Translations under genes and position numbers: made by a program | The notes under the pieces: model-generated | What the model was told of the DNA's origin: nothing | Databases searched by the model: none | Seen by the model: the letters and a program-made list of their open reading frames with translations, nothing else | NCBI GenBank assembly: GCA_947346365.1 | Contig: CANAAV010000012.1 | Location: forward strand, 1 to 64,000 | DNA: 64,000 nucleotides | Source: an uncultured Flavonifractor sp. | GTDB lineage: Bacteria; Bacillota; Clostridia; Oscillospirales; Oscillospiraceae | Reading direction: 5' to 3' | In this document: in pieces, positions 55,061-64,000 of the stretch | Layout: every line of letters starts with the position of its first letter | Numbering within the stretch: position 1 is the stretch's first letter

Positions 55061-55251
55061 TTTTTGATTTTCTGCCTGAGATTTAAACTTATTTCTCTCA
55101 ATATTTGCTTTTATTCCTATTATATTCGAAGTTAACTTTTTTATGATAGCACAATGACAGAAAAAAAGCAAGCTTTTCCTGTATGGATTTGCTCTTTGGC
55201 ATTGTGCCTTATTATCTGCAATAAACGTTTAAAGCCGGTTTTTCTTAAGTC

Positions 55252-55377
55252 CGCATCCAAAACCAAACCGCAACCCAGCAAAGCGGTTGCGGTTTGGAGC
55301 GGAGCCGCGACAAAATGAGTGAGACGTGACTTTTGCAAAAAGTCGCCGCGGACGATATGACGTCCGCGGCGACGTGG
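55252..55377 (-). repeat. Two-hairpin element behind tRNA-Ser (copy 2)
   Basis: Second copy of the element, hairpin 1 at 55263-55297 and hairpin 2 at 55342-55373. Compared with copy 1 the stems change C-G for T-A (hairpin 1) and G-C for A-T (hairpin 2) on both sides. The linker with AAAATGAGTGAGACGTGACT is unchanged. Confidence 0.85.
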
Positions 55378-55463
55378 CGCAGCGGGAGGGATTCGAACCC
55401 TCGTGGGATTGCTCCCAAACTGATTTCGAGTCAGCCCCGTTATGACCACTTCGATACCGCTGC
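55375..55463 (-). tRNA. tRNA-Ser (anticodon CGA)
   Basis: An 89-nt type II tRNA on the minus strand: acceptor GCAGCGG with CCGCTGC, discriminator G, anticodon stem CTGA/TCAG with loop CTCGAAA, long variable arm (GGGAGCAATCCC region), T arm with GGTTCGAATCC, CCA encoded. Confidence 0.94.
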
Positions 55464-55517
55464 ATCTTCCGTATTCGCCAAAACAGGCCATCCGTTCGTA
55501 TTGGGGAGGCTCTTTTT

Positions 55518-55546
55518 AGGATACCCTATTTTATCCCGCTTGTCAA
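55518..55546 (-). promoter_or_regulatory. tRNA-Ser promoter
   Basis: Minus strand: TTGACA (55541-55546), 17-nt spacer, TATCCT (55518-55523). Its -35 is 2 bp from the -35 of the divergent xpt promoter. Confidence 0.75.
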
Positions 55547-55548
55547 TA

Positions 55549-55577
55549 TTGCGGCTTTCTGAAAAATAAGATATAAT
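55549..55577 (+). promoter_or_regulatory. xpt promoter
   Basis: TTGCGG (55549-55554), 17-nt spacer, TATAAT (55572-55577). Only 42 nt separate the -10 from the ATG, too short for a purine riboswitch. Confidence 0.7.
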
Positions 55578-55619
55578 GGCTCTACCGTATACAGACGTCG
55601 AAGGTTAAGGAGAGCGGTT

Positions 55620-56189
55620 ATGGAAGAGCTCAAGCGGCGCATTCTCAGTCAGGCCCTAATCGGAGAGGGAGATATGATTCAAGTAGACATGTTCCTCAAC
55701 CACTGTGTTGACCCGGCTTTGCTTCAGCGTATGGGCCGCACCTTGGCCGGACGCTTTAAGGGTGAAAAAATTACGAAAGTTCTCACCGCGGAGAGCTCCG
55801 GCATCGCTCTGTCCTGCTTTGTGGCTCTGGCGCTGGACGTTCCCGCGGTCTATGCGAAAAAATTTCAAACCGGGTACATTGATCCCCTGGTCTATTCCGC
55901 TGAGATCCACTCCTTTGCTCAGGAAAAATCATATACCCTGCGAGTCTCTCAAAAGTATCTCAGCGAAGACGACGCCGTGCTTTTGGTCGATGATATCCTC
56001 TCCAACGGCCAAACCCTTCTGGGCCTGCTGGAGCTGACCGCCAAGGCCCACGCCAGCGTGGCCGGCGTAGCGGTGGCCATCGAAAAAGCCATGCGGGATG
56101 GCGCCGGGCTCCTGCGCCGGATGGATCTGCGGGTGGAATCCCTGGCCGTGGTGGAGGGCGTGCAGGACGGCAGAATTTTGCTGGCATAA
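55620..56189 (+). CDS. xpt: Xanthine phosphoribosyltransferase
   Basis: A 189-residue type I PRTase matching Xpt length, with the PRPP-binding loop AVLLVDDILSNGQTLLGLLE (about 119-138) and the N-terminal MEELKRRI...DMIQVDMFLNHCVDP. It salvages xanthine to XMP. The ATG follows AAGGAGAG. Confidence 0.94.
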   Translation: MEELKRRILSQALIGEGDMIQVDMFLNHCVDPALLQRMGRTLAGRFKGEKITKVLTAESSGIALSCFVALALDVPAVYAKKFQTGYIDPLVYSAEIHSFAQEKSYTLRVSQKYLSEDDAVLLVDDILSNGQTLLGLLELTAKAHASVAGVAVAIEKAMRDGAGLLRRMDLRVESLAVVEGVQDGRILLA

Positions 56190-56204
56190 GGGAGGGAGCC
56201 TGTG

Positions 56205-56597
56205 ATGAAAGAAGATACCCGGCGGCAGGCCGGCCAGATCAATGCTTTTGTCGTCCACAACCATATTCACGCCGCCACGCTCGGCCCCGACAGCGCCCAG
56301 GCGGTGCTGGACATCGTACCGGAAAGTCTCAACGCCTGGGGTGTGCTCCACGGGGGCGCATACTACACCCTGGCCGACGCCGCCTGTGGGCGCGCCTGCC
56401 GGGAGGATGGGCGCAGCTATGTAACCCTTAACGGCGCTCTCAGCTTTATGAAGGCGGCCCGCAGCGGCCGGGTCACCGCCCTTGCCAGAATTCTGCGCCG
56501 GGGCCGCAGCACGACCGTAATTCATGTAGAAATCACCAGCGGGGACAAAACTCTGCTGGCCTGCGGCGAATTTACTTTTTTCTGTACCAGCGGCTAG
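56205..56597 (+). CDS. PaaI-family hotdog thioesterase
   Basis: A 130-residue hotdog-fold protein with the PaaI signature NAWGVLHGGAYYTLADAACG (about 44-63) and a closing strand TLLACGEFTFF. The acyl-CoA substrate is unknown. GTG 56202 is an alternative start. Its TAG stop is part of repeat copy D. Confidence 0.9.
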   Translation: MKEDTRRQAGQINAFVVHNHIHAATLGPDSAQAVLDIVPESLNAWGVLHGGAYYTLADAACGRACREDGRSYVTLNGALSFMKAARSGRVTALARILRRGRSTTVIHVEITSGDKTLLACGEFTFFCTSG

Positions 56598-56687
56598 GCC
56601 TTGTTTGAAAACCGTAAAAACACCCCACACCCCGATAACGGATTTTTTACCTGGACGGCGGGGCGGCATCGCCGCCCCGCCGTCCAG
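56593..56687 (-). repeat. Inverted-repeat element, copy D (partial, inverted)
   Basis: Starts TAGGCCTTGTTTGAAAA with the thioesterase stop TAG inside, then matches the reverse complement of the right half of copies B and C through GGATTTTTTACCTGGACGGC. It is truncated and ends in a 17-bp perfect hairpin. Confidence 0.8.
56651..56687. terminator. Bidirectional terminator between converging genes
   Basis: CTGGACGGCGGGGCGGC pairs perfectly with 56671-56687 around ATC, followed by a T-rich stretch. It separates the thioesterase and anti-sigma genes. Confidence 0.8.
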
Positions 56688-56739
56688 ATTCTATTTTTCT
56701 GTACGCTTTTACGTCCCCTGTTCTCTCTCCCCAAACGAC

Positions 56740-58014
56740 CTAACCGCCATCCTCCCACAACGGGCACCTCCGCCAGGCAGGGGAGCTTTCCTCCGACTCA
56801 TTCCGCTCCTCATACACATACACCGCCCCGCCGTCCGACGGGTCCTGGAACACCTGTCTGCCGTCAAGGGAGCGCCCGTAATTGTCCCATTCGCAGTTGG
56901 TCTGCAAATCGCCGGCGGGCACCCGGGTTGCGCCGATGAAAACCAGGCTCCCGGCGCTGACGCAGCCCTCTGGCAGGACCTCCAGCGGAGCGTCCTCCGC
57001 TTCTCCTTCCGCCGGGAAGCGGTAAAGGCTGGCGTTGAACCAAATCAGCCGGCTGTTTCCCAGCTTTTCGCTGTCAAAGCGCACATAACTGCCGACAAAC
57101 CACGGACTGTCCATATAGGCATAGACCACGTCGGGCTCCTGTCCGCTGGCATATACCGTGCCGCTGGTCGAAAAACCCGCCTGTAGCTGAAGCTCCTCCT
57201 CCGGCTCTTCCCGGGTAACGGAAGAAATTGCGCCGACCGGCTCATATCCGGCGGGGAGCGCCGCGGTAAAGCTGCCCCGTCCATCCGCCTCCTTCCGGCT
57301 TCCCCCACCCTGGCTCTCAAAACAGTTCCCCTCGCTCCAGAGATAGCGCACACCATCCACCAGCAGCACCGGGAGAACTCCCTCCGGAAGAGCCGTACAC
57401 TGCGCCGCCCTCGGCACGGGCAGCTCCGATGTGCCGATGGAACAAGCCCGCGGGGCGTTATTTTCCCCGCTGCCCATCTCTGCCGAAACGGTATCGTCCT
57501 GCGCAATACCGTCTGCCTGCGGCGCCGGCTCGTCCGCCGGCATGGCCTCGGCCATATAGGCCGCTGTCTCAGGCAGCGCTCCTCCCGTCGCCATGTCCGC
57601 ATCCTTCTGGTTCTGGCCCCCAGGGGCCAGAACCTCCGGGGCCGGTCCGGCCCCGGCCGCCCCCATTCCGTCCCACAGGTTCATCGCGCTGCCGCCAATC
57701 ACCGCCAAAACCAGCACCGCTGCCAGCGCGCCCCAGCCGCGCCGGACCCAGCGCCGTTTTCCCGCCTGTAAAGAGAGGGGTTTTTCACGCTCGATCCGCT
57801 TGAGCACCCGCCGCTTTAAGTCCTCTGGAGGCTCAGCCTGCCAATGGGCCGCGGCCTCCAGCAGCGCCTGGTGCAGCCGCTGAAAATCCGCCTGGAGATC
57901 TCTGCACGCCGCACACTGGGCCAGGTGCTCGTTCAGCTGGACCGCTTCCTCTGAACTGAGCGCTTCATCCAGCTCAGCGCTGATGAGCTCGGCCGCCTTA
58001 TCACAGGAAATCAT
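56740..58014 (-). CDS. Membrane anti-sigma factor with zinc-finger domain
   Basis: A 424-residue protein: N-terminal ZAS-type zinc-binding domain (C4, and HLAQCAAC at about 30-37), one membrane span (about 93-110), and a large extracytoplasmic domain with Pro/Ala-rich linker and beta-rich C-terminal part. It holds the ECF sigma factor next door inactive until a signal is sensed outside. The sigma gene is 125 nt upstream on the same strand. Confidence 0.9.
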   Translation of the reverse strand: MISCDKAAELISAELDEALSSEEAVQLNEHLAQCAACRDLQADFQRLHQALLEAAAHWQAEPPEDLKRRVLKRIEREKPLSLQAGKRRWVRRGWGALAAVLVLAVIGGSAMNLWDGMGAAGAGPAPEVLAPGGQNQKDADMATGGALPETAAYMAEAMPADEPAPQADGIAQDDTVSAEMGSGENNAPRACSIGTSELPVPRAAQCTALPEGVLPVLLVDGVRYLWSEGNCFESQGGGSRKEADGRGSFTAALPAGYEPVGAISSVTREEPEEELQLQAGFSTSGTVYASGQEPDVVYAYMDSPWFVGSYVRFDSEKLGNSRLIWFNASLYRFPAEGEAEDAPLEVLPEGCVSAGSLVFIGATRVPAGDLQTNCEWDNYGRSLDGRQVFQDPSDGGAVYVYEERNESEESSPAWRRCPLWEDGG

Positions 58015-58139
58015 GCGCGGGCGCCTCCTCTCCTTAAAATAATCAAACAGCTTGCGCTGTCCGACTATATGGTTTGACGCAATTGGCGTTCTCTCCTCAT
58101 GCCTTTTGGAATCCGAACCGCGGGCTCCATCCGCCTATG

Positions 58140-58736
58140 TCAGCCTTTGGACGCAGCGCCCGGGGAAAAGTTCCCTGCCGCCACCAAATAATTTCGCAGA
58201 GCCAGCCGTCCCCGGGCAATCCGGGACTTGACGGTTCCCTCCTCCAGCTTCAGCATCTGGGCAATCTCGTGGTAGGACAGCCCCTCCAGCTCCCGGAGTA
58301 CGAGCACCTGCCGGTGTTCCGGGTTTAAGGACTCCAGTCCCGCTCGGAGCGCTTCCCTCAGCTCAGCGCGCTCCAAGGCCCGCTGGGGGCTGTAGCGTTC
58401 GTCTGGAATCTGAGCCTGCCGGAGCTGTTCCTCATCCTCCAGGGAGACCGTCATAGAGATGTCCCGCCGCCGCTTTTCCTTGCGCAAAAAGTCAATGCAT
58501 ACGTTGGCCGTCAGGCGGTAGAGCCAGGTGGAAAAGCTGCTCCCGCCCTGAAAGCGCCCCAGCCCCCGCCACGCTCTGAGGAAAGCCTCCTGACTCAGCT
58601 CCGCCGCGTCATCCGGGCTGCCGGTCATCCGCAGGGCCAGGTTGTATACCCGCGTCTGATGATCCGTCATCAGCGCGGAAAAGGCCTCCTCGTCCCCCTT
58701 CTGGGCCAGCGCGATCCGCTCAGCCTCACCCTGCAC
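58140..58736 (-). CDS. ECF-family RNA polymerase sigma factor
   Basis: A 198-residue sigma-70 family protein with region 2 ([40 protein letters not shown]) and region 4 ([40 protein letters not shown]). It resembles the SigW/RpoE-type group. It starts with GTG after GGTGAGAAAGT. It pairs with the zinc-finger anti-sigma factor downstream. Confidence 0.94.
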   Translation of the reverse strand: MQGEAERIALAQKGDEEAFSALMTDHQTRVYNLALRMTGSPDDAAELSQEAFLRAWRGLGRFQGGSSFSTWLYRLTANVCIDFLRKEKRRRDISMTVSLEDEEQLRQAQIPDERYSPQRALERAELREALRAGLESLNPEHRQVLVLRELEGLSYHEIAQMLKLEEGTVKSRIARGRLALRNYLVAAGNFSPGAASKG

Positions 58737-58772
58737 ACTTTCTCACCTGCCTTTCCAAAGGGCCGCGGGTCC

Positions 58773-59744
58773 CTATTTCAGGTCCCGCTCGATCCCCGCC
58801 GTAATGGCCTCAATATCCGCCATCGTGCTGATCTGGCTGATCCGCTGTTTGTAGTACCCCGCATGGGGCACCCCCCTGAGGTACCAGGCGTAATGCTTTC
58901 TGGCCTCCAGGCAGGCAATGTGCTCCCCCTTCTGCTCCGCCGAAAGGCGGAACTGCCGCACTGCGGCGGCGCACCGCTCTCTCAGCGGCGGCAGCGGCGG
59001 AATCTCCCGCCCCTCCAAGGCCGCCTGAGCCTGCTGAAAAATCCACGGGTTTCCAAAGCACCCTCTGCCGATCATCGCCATATCCGCCCCGGTGTATTGC
59101 AGGATATGGACCGCGTCTCGGGCGGAAAATACATCCCCATTGGCGATCACCGGAATGGATACCGCCTCTTTTACCATCCGGATATAGTCCCAGTTGGCTC
59201 TGCCGGAATACATTTGGGCGCGGGTGCGGGCGTGCAGCGCCAGAGCGCAGGCGCCCGCCTGCTCCATGGCCTTGGCAAATTCCACGCAGTTGATGCTGCC
59301 CTTGTCCCAGCCCAGGCGGAACTTCACCGTCACGGGCCGTCCGCCCGCCCCCCGCCGGACCGCCTCCACCACTCGCGCTGCCAGCTCCGGGGTCCGCATC
59401 AGTCCGCAGCCGTCCCCATGCTGGGCCACCTTAGGCACCGGGCAGCCCATATTAAGGTCGATTATATCCGCGCCCGACCGCTCCGCCGCAATGCCCGCCG
59501 CCTGCTCCATGCAGTGCGCGTCGCTGCCGAACAGCTGCGCCGCCGCCGGGTGTTCTCCCTCCCCCAGCTCCAGCAGGGGGAGGGATTTTTTATCCTGATA
59601 GCACAGGGCCTTGGCGCTCACCATCTCCGTCACCGTATAGCCCGCGCCCAGCTCCCGGCAGAGGGTCCGGAAAGCCCGGTCCGTCACCCCCGCCATGGGC
59701 GCCAGGGCCAGCCGGGAATTGACCGTTACGCCGCCAATTTTCAT
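58773..59744 (-). CDS. dusB: tRNA-dihydrouridine synthase
   Basis: A 323-residue FMN TIM-barrel enzyme: [28 protein letters not shown] with the catalytic Cys (about 101), [15 protein letters not shown] and [13 protein letters not shown]. It reduces uridines in tRNA D loops. It lies 36 nt upstream of the ECF sigma gene on the same strand. Confidence 0.93.
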   Translation of the reverse strand: MKIGGVTVNSRLALAPMAGVTDRAFRTLCRELGAGYTVTEMVSAKALCYQDKKSLPLLELGEGEHPAAAQLFGSDAHCMEQAAGIAAERSGADIIDLNMGCPVPKVAQHGDGCGLMRTPELAARVVEAVRRGAGGRPVTVKFRLGWDKGSINCVEFAKAMEQAGACALALHARTRAQMYSGRANWDYIRMVKEAVSIPVIANGDVFSARDAVHILQYTGADMAMIGRGCFGNPWIFQQAQAALEGREIPPLPPLRERCAAAVRQFRLSAEQKGEHIACLEARKHYAWYLRGVPHAGYYKQRISQISTMADIEAITAGIERDLK

Positions 59745-59826
59745 GGGGCGCCTCCTTTACCTATTGTCTGCGGGCCTGCCTCTTATGAAAATATCCCCTG
59801 CGCGGCATTTTCACCGCAGGCCCGCC

Positions 59827-59870
59827 GGTATGCTATAAAAAGCCGTAAATACAGCTTTTTATAGCATACC
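59827..59870. other. 17-bp AT-rich perfect hairpin upstream of rubredoxin
   Basis: GGTATGCTATAAAAAGC pairs exactly with 59854-59870 around a 10-nt loop. It lies between the divergent dus and rubredoxin genes; a second short dyad ACCTTG-N8-CAAGGT is at about 59875-59894. It may be an operator or a promoter region; no clear -35/-10 pair was found. Confidence 0.5.
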
Positions 59871-59954
59871 ATAAACCTTGTGCGCCTGCAAGGTATGATT
59901 CCGGAACAGCCGGGGCATACTGTGGCGTAAATACTGGAAAAGGAGCCAAAAGAA

Positions 59955-60119
59955 ATGGACCGGTATATCTGCGATGTGTGCGGTTATATTTATGACCCCG
60001 GCGCGGGGGACCCGGCAAACGGCGTTCCCCCCGGCACCCCCTGGGAAAGCGTGCCGGACAACTGGGTCTGCCCCTTGTGCTATGTGGGCAAGCAGCAGTT
60101 CTCCAAGGTGCAGTCCTGA
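59955..60119 (+). CDS. Rubredoxin
   Basis: A 54-residue rubredoxin: [15 protein letters not shown] and [14 protein letters not shown] supply the four iron ligands (C6, C9, C39, C42). It is a one-electron carrier in anaerobic oxygen and peroxide defence. The start follows AAAGGAGCC. It has its own terminator. Confidence 0.97.
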   Translation: MDRYICDVCGYIYDPGAGDPANGVPPGTPWESVPDNWVCPLCYVGKQQFSKVQS

Positions 60120-60120
60120 A

Positions 60121-60159
60121 AAATATGCCCTCCGGCGGATCCGGAGGGCATATTTTTTT
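60121..60159 (+). terminator. Rubredoxin terminator
   Basis: AAATATGCCCTCCGG pairs with CCGGAGGGCATATTT and is followed by further T. Confidence 0.92.
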
Positions 60160-60234
60160 GCCCCTCTGGCGGTTTTTTCCTTAAAAACTGGGTAAACTAG
60201 GGCCAAATCACGCGGCGTTTCTGGAGGCGGTATT

Positions 60235-61062
60235 ATGCGGCGAAGGACAAAGGCGGGCCTTCTGGCCGGACTCCTGGCTCTGCTGGCGGGCTGCGGCAGG
60301 CCCGCCGGGCAGGGGCTGTCCGGCGTAGTGAATACCGCCGGCTCCACCTCTATGGAGCTAGTAACCGGGGCTTTAATCGAGACCTTCTGCGCTCAGCAGC
60401 CCAACGTCACCGTCAATTACAGCGGCGCCGGCTCCAGCGCCGGAATTCAAAGCGCGGCGGACGGTCTCTGCCACATCGGGTTGAGCAGCCGCCCCATGAA
60501 TGAGAAGGAGCGCTCCCAAGACCTGCTGGCCTATGTCATTGCTCTGGAGGGCATCGCGGTCATCGTTCACCCCTCCAACCCTGTGCAGGAGCTGACCTCT
60601 GAGCAGCTAAAACTGCTGGCTGAAGGCCAAATCTCTAACTGGACCCAGCTGGGGGGCGCGCCCGCCCCGGCGGCCTTCATCGGGCGGGAGGCCGGCTCCG
60701 GCACCCGCAGCGCCTTTGAGCAGGCCATCGGCCTTTCCGGCCTGTGCGCCTATACCAACGAGCTCACCTCCACCGGCGACGTACTGGCTAACGTGTCCTC
60801 CAATCCCAACGCCATCGGCTACGTCTCCCTAGCCGCTTTAAACGACACGGTGAAGGTCCTCCCAGTAGACGGCATCCTCCCCAGCGCCGCCTCCGTCCAG
60901 GACGGCAGCTACCCCTTGCAGCGGCCCTTCCTCATGGTGATCCGCTCGGACGTCTCCCTCCCTCCTGGCGCCCAGGCCTTTTTGGACTACGCCCGCAGTC
61001 CTGGCGCCGCGGCGGCCATTCAGGCCGCGGGGGCGGTGCCGCCCGCTCAGCCCCCCTCTTGA
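60235..61062 (+). CDS. pstS: Phosphate ABC transporter substrate-binding lipoprotein
   Basis: A 275-residue PstS: lipobox LLAGC (C20), then NTAGSTSMELVTGALIE, YSGAGSSAGIQSA and GREAGSGTRSAFEQ, the phosphate-binding loops. It binds phosphate outside the membrane. First gene of pstSCAB-phoU. About 75 nt upstream contain TTAAAA/GTAAAC repeats that could be a PhoP-type site, not certain. Confidence 0.95.
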   Translation: MRRRTKAGLLAGLLALLAGCGRPAGQGLSGVVNTAGSTSMELVTGALIETFCAQQPNVTVNYSGAGSSAGIQSAADGLCHIGLSSRPMNEKERSQDLLAYVIALEGIAVIVHPSNPVQELTSEQLKLLAEGQISNWTQLGGAPAPAAFIGREAGSGTRSAFEQAIGLSGLCAYTNELTSTGDVLANVSSNPNAIGYVSLAALNDTVKVLPVDGILPSAASVQDGSYPLQRPFLMVIRSDVSLPPGAQAFLDYARSPGAAAAIQAAGAVPPAQPPS

Positions 61063-61088
61063 AACGTGGGAATAGAAAGGAGCCGCCA

Positions 61089-61958
61089 ATGATGAGACGA
61101 ACCCCGCGCCCCTTGGAGCGTCTAATGGGCCTGTTTTTCTCCGCCTGCGGCCTGACCGCGGTGGCCTTTGTGCTGCTTATCAGCCTGTATCTCATTCTTG
61201 CCGGCGTACCCGCCCTGCGGGAAACCGGTCTGCCGGACTTCCTGCTGGGGCGGCAGTGGAGCCCCACGGCGCAGCGGCCGGAGTTCGGCATTGCGCCGTT
61301 TCTTCTCACCTCGGTCTACGGCGCAGCCGGGGCCGTTCTTCTGGGCGCACCTATCGGACTGCTCTGCGCCGTCTTTCTGGCAAAAACTGCGCCGCCCCGT
61401 CTGGCCGCGGCGGTGCGTCCGGCGGTGGAGCTGCTCTCCGGCATCCCCTCGGTGGTGTATGGCCTGGTGGGTATGCTGGTGCTGGTCCCCGCCGTACGCA
61501 GATGCTTCCGCCTGCCCGACGGAGCGGGACTTTTTTCCGCCATCCTCGTGCTGGCGGTGATGATTCTCCCCTCCATCGTCAGCGTGTCGGAGGCGGCCCT
61601 GCGCGCCGTGCCGCCGGAATATGAGGCCGCCAGCCTGGCTCTTGGCGCCACTCAGATCGAGACGGTCTTCCGCGTCACGCTCCCGGCGGCCTCCGGCGGC
61701 GTCGCCGCCTCGGTGGTACTGGGGGTGGGCCGGGCGATTGGCGAGGCCATGGCCGTTCTGATGGTGGCGGGCAACGCGGCCAATATGCCTTCCCTGTTTA
61801 AAAGCGTAAAATTTCTCACCACCGCCATTGCCAGCGAAATGTCTTATTCCTCCGGCCTTCACCGGCAGGCCCTCTTCTCCATCGCCCTGGTGCTCTTTTT
61901 CTTTATTATGCTGGTCAATGTGCTTCTCAACAGACTGCTCAAACGGAAAGGAGGATGA
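61089..61958 (+). CDS. pstC: Phosphate ABC transporter permease PstC
   Basis: A 289-residue permease with six spans and the EAA-type loop EYEAASLALGATQIETVFRVTL; ELLSGIPSVVYGLVG is typical of PstC. ATG 61089 follows AAAGGAG. Confidence 0.95.
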   Translation: MMRRTPRPLERLMGLFFSACGLTAVAFVLLISLYLILAGVPALRETGLPDFLLGRQWSPTAQRPEFGIAPFLLTSVYGAAGAVLLGAPIGLLCAVFLAKTAPPRLAAAVRPAVELLSGIPSVVYGLVGMLVLVPAVRRCFRLPDGAGLFSAILVLAVMILPSIVSVSEAALRAVPPEYEAASLALGATQIETVFRVTLPAASGGVAASVVLGVGRAIGEAMAVLMVAGNAANMPSLFKSVKFLTTAIASEMSYSSGLHRQALFSIALVLFFFIMLVNVLLNRLLKRKGG

Positions 61959-61964
61959 TCTCCC

Positions 61965-62849
61965 ATGTCCACACAGACGCTCTCCCGCGCCCGTTGGGTC
62001 CGCGGATGTATTCTCCGCCTGCTGCTCTGCCTGAGCGCGGCTCTGGTCTGCGCCCTGCTGGCGGGATTGACCGGATATATCCTTCTGCGGGGCCTGCCCC
62101 ATGTAACCTGGCAGCTGCTGTTCACCCAGAGCAGCGTCCTACGTGGAACCCGCGGCATCCTGCCCAACCTGCTCAATACCCTCTATGTTGTGCTGGCGGC
62201 TCTGGCGTTGGTCCTCCCTTTGGGGGTGGGCGCGGCCATTTACCTGACGGAGTACGCCGCCTCCCCGCGCCTGGTCCGCGCCGTGGAGTTCGCCGCCGAG
62301 ACGCTCGCCGGCATCCCCTCCATCATCTACGGTCTGGCGGGTATGCTGCTGTTCTGCCAGCTTCTCGGCCTGGGGACCTCTCTTCTGGCGGGGTCTCTGA
62401 CCCTGGCGGTCATGACCCTTCCCATCGTCATCCGCACCACGCAGGAGAGCCTGAAATCCGTCCCTCAGTCCTACCGGGAGGGAGCGCTGGGCCTGGGCAG
62501 CGGGAAATGGCATATGATCCGCACGGTGGTGCTCCCCCCCGCTATGGACGGCATCGTCACCGGCTGTATTCTCTCCGCCGGGCGCGTTGTCGGGGAATCC
62601 GCCGCCCTGCTTTTTACCGCCGGCATGGGCATGTCTCTCAACCGCTTTTTTGCCTCCTGGGAGAACTTTGCCCACAGCTCAGGGGCCACCCTCACCGTGG
62701 CTTTGTACGTCTACGCCAAGGAGCGGGCGGATTTTGACACAGCCTTCGCCATCGCCGCGCTTCTCATGCTCTTCACCCTGGCGCTCAACTTCACCGCAAA
62801 ATGGGCGGGGCGGCGCCTGAGACGGCGGAAGGGGGAGCGCAATGAGTGA
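61965..62849 (+). CDS. pstA: Phosphate ABC transporter permease PstA
   Basis: A 294-residue permease, six spans, [19 protein letters not shown] and the loop [20 protein letters not shown]. It starts 6 nt after pstC and overlaps pstB by 8 bases. Confidence 0.95.
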   Translation: MSTQTLSRARWVRGCILRLLLCLSAALVCALLAGLTGYILLRGLPHVTWQLLFTQSSVLRGTRGILPNLLNTLYVVLAALALVLPLGVGAAIYLTEYAASPRLVRAVEFAAETLAGIPSIIYGLAGMLLFCQLLGLGTSLLAGSLTLAVMTLPIVIRTTQESLKSVPQSYREGALGLGSGKWHMIRTVVLPPAMDGIVTGCILSAGRVVGESAALLFTAGMGMSLNRFFASWENFAHSSGATLTVALYVYAKERADFDTAFAIAALLMLFTLALNFTAKWAGRRLRRRKGERNE

Positions 62850-63606
62850 ACCCGCACTGCTGAGCGTTCGAAATCTGGAGCTCTGGTACGCTCCGGCGGT
62901 CCAGGCACTCCGGGGGGTAAACATCGACCTGCCGGAACGGCAGGTGACCGCCCTCATCGGCCCCTCCGGCTGCGGCAAATCTACGTTCTTAAAAACGCTG
63001 GACCGGATGTGCGACCTGGTCCCCGGCGTGCGCGTCAGCGGCAGCGTCCGCTACCGGGGAAAGGAGATCTACGACCCCTGCGTTGACGTAACCTGGCTGC
63101 GCAAGCAGATCGGCATGGTTTTTCAAAAGCCCACCCCGTTCCCCATGAGCATCTATGACAATGTGGCCTATGGTCCCCGCACCCATGGCGTCCGGGACCG
63201 GCCGCGGCTGGACGCCGTGGTGGAGCGCTCTTTAAGAGGGGCCGCCATCTGGGATGAGGTAAAGGACCGGCTGAAAAAGTCTGCCCTGGCCCTCTCCGGC
63301 GGGCAGCAGCAGCGGCTGTGCATCGCCCGCGCCCTGGCGGTGGAGCCGGACGTGCTCCTGATGGACGAGGCCACCAGCGCCCTGGACCCCATCTCCACCT
63401 CTAAAATTGAGGAGCTGATCGCCGCTCTCAAGCAGCGCTATACCATCGTCATCGTCACCCACAACATGCAGCAGGCCACCCGTATTTCGGATAAGTGCGC
63501 CTTTTTTCTGGCGGGGGAGCTCATTGAGTTTGGGGACACCACCCAGCTCTTTTCTCTGCCCCGGGACAAGCGCACAGAGGACTATATCACCGGGCGCTTT
63601 GGATAG
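62842..63606 (+). CDS. pstB: Phosphate ABC transporter ATPase PstB
   Basis: A 254-residue ATPase: Walker [10 protein letters not shown] (about 41-49), Q loop [12 protein letters not shown], signature LSGGQQQRL, Walker [13 protein letters not shown]. It energises phosphate import. Confidence 0.97.
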   Translation: MSEPALLSVRNLELWYAPAVQALRGVNIDLPERQVTALIGPSGCGKSTFLKTLDRMCDLVPGVRVSGSVRYRGKEIYDPCVDVTWLRKQIGMVFQKPTPFPMSIYDNVAYGPRTHGVRDRPRLDAVVERSLRGAAIWDEVKDRLKKSALALSGGQQQRLCIARALAVEPDVLLMDEATSALDPISTSKIEELIAALKQRYTIVIVTHNMQQATRISDKCAFFLAGELIEFGDTTQLFSLPRDKRTEDYITGRFG

Positions 63607-63656
63607 GCCGGCGCGCCCACCTGTCCTGGGGCGCGCCCGGGAAGGAGAAGATCGTT

Positions 63657-64000
63657 ATGAGAAAAGCCTTTGACGCCCAGCTCCAGGAGCTCAATTTTGA
63701 GCTGATCGGCATGTCCGCCGCGGCGGAGGACGCCGTAAACGTAGTCACCAGCTCTCTCTCCACCGGGGACAGGCAGGGAGCGTTGTCCGCCATTGAGCTC
63801 ACCCGCAGCATGGAGGGTATGGAGCAGGATATTGAAAACCGCTGCCTGCGGCTTTTGCTCCAGCAGCAGCCGGTGGCCAGCGACCTGCGCACCATCTCGG
63901 CGGCGCTGAAAATGGTCACCGACCTGCAGCGGATCGGCGACCAGTGCGCCAACATCGCGGAAATCTCCCTGCTGCTCCAGCGGCAGCGGCAGGACCGCTG
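63657..64000 (+). CDS. phoU: Phosphate signalling protein PhoU (3' end outside the window)
   Basis: The first 114 codons of a PhoU: MRKAFDAQLQELNFELIGMS and a second helix set with DLRTISAALKMVTDLQRIGD. It links PstB to the PhoR kinase. It is cut by the window end; GAAGGAG precedes the ATG. Confidence 0.95.
   Translation, partial: MRKAFDAQLQELNFELIGMSAAAEDAVNVVTSSLSTGDRQGALSAIELTRSMEGMEQDIENRCLRLLLQQQPVASDLRTISAALKMVTDLQRIGDQCANIAEISLLLQRQRQDR

Noticed and set aside
54757..55491. Open frames of 78-116 codons across the two tRNA genes and their trailers
   Set aside because: They translate tRNA and hairpin sequence and repeat the same odd peptide in both copies.
55578..55619. Purine riboswitch before xpt
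   Set aside because: xpt often has one, but only 42 nt lie between the -10 and the ATG and none of the conserved junction sequence is present.

Overview
The window is a high-GC Firmicute chromosome segment, most likely an anaerobic, endospore-forming Clostridia/Oscillospirales bacterium. This is inferred from a gerA-type germination operon, DapL, PPDK plus Pta, rubredoxin, SLH surface proteins, ECF sigma/anti-sigma pairs and the yaaO-darA-holB-ricT cluster. No species can be named from the sequence alone.

Layout. 1-1040: the 5' part of a 16S rRNA gene (minus strand) with three tandem consensus promoters. 1131-11007: minus-strand genes for spore germination (gerAA-AC-AB), RicT, DNA polymerase III delta', the c-di-AMP receptor DarA, an Orn/Lys/Arg decarboxylase and a YtrA-type ABC transporter operon. 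11220-20442: plus-strand genes for sigma-54, a HAD hydrolase, a CDF transporter, a response regulator/histidine kinase/HtrA stress module, an amidohydrolase and a ribosome hibernation factor. 20498-32391: mixed housekeeping and small genes (GH25 muramidase, DapL, MtaB, an HPr-like protein without the phosphorylatable histidine, SecG, a 766-residue SLH protein, an endolysin-like amidase, Pta, XRE regulators). 32431-37265: LepA with a strange duplicated leader, then PPDK.

37500-45770 is the left part of a transposable Mu-like prophage: repressor, Ner, MuA transposase, MuB ATPase, small early genes, a Mor/C activator, major head protein T, protease I, gp26- and gp27-like proteins. It stops inside what looks like the start of the large terminase, which is fused in frame to an FkbM-type methyltransferase. 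Five copies of a GACTAAGGGAA site mark the left end; no right-end sites were seen.

46849-48304 and 56593-56687 carry four copies of a short element of about 167 bp with terminal inverted repeats. In every copy one terminal repeat supplies the stop codon of the neighbouring gene. Between them are tRNA-Ala, a PspC-domain gene and two palindromes that share a half-site. 48301-54589: cinA, thiI, then ylxM-ffh-rpsP-khpA-rimM-trmD. 54861-55463: tRNA-Pro and tRNA-Ser, each followed by a near-identical two-hairpin element with compensatory base changes. 55620-64000: xpt, a thioesterase, ECF sigma and anti-sigma factors, dus, rubredoxin and the pstSCAB-phoU phosphate operon, which runs off the window.

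The most unusual signals are the lepA leader duplication, the stop-codon-associated inverted-repeat elements, the covarying element behind the two tRNAs, and the truncated Mu-like prophage with its terminase-methyltransferase fusion and unusual head-gene order.
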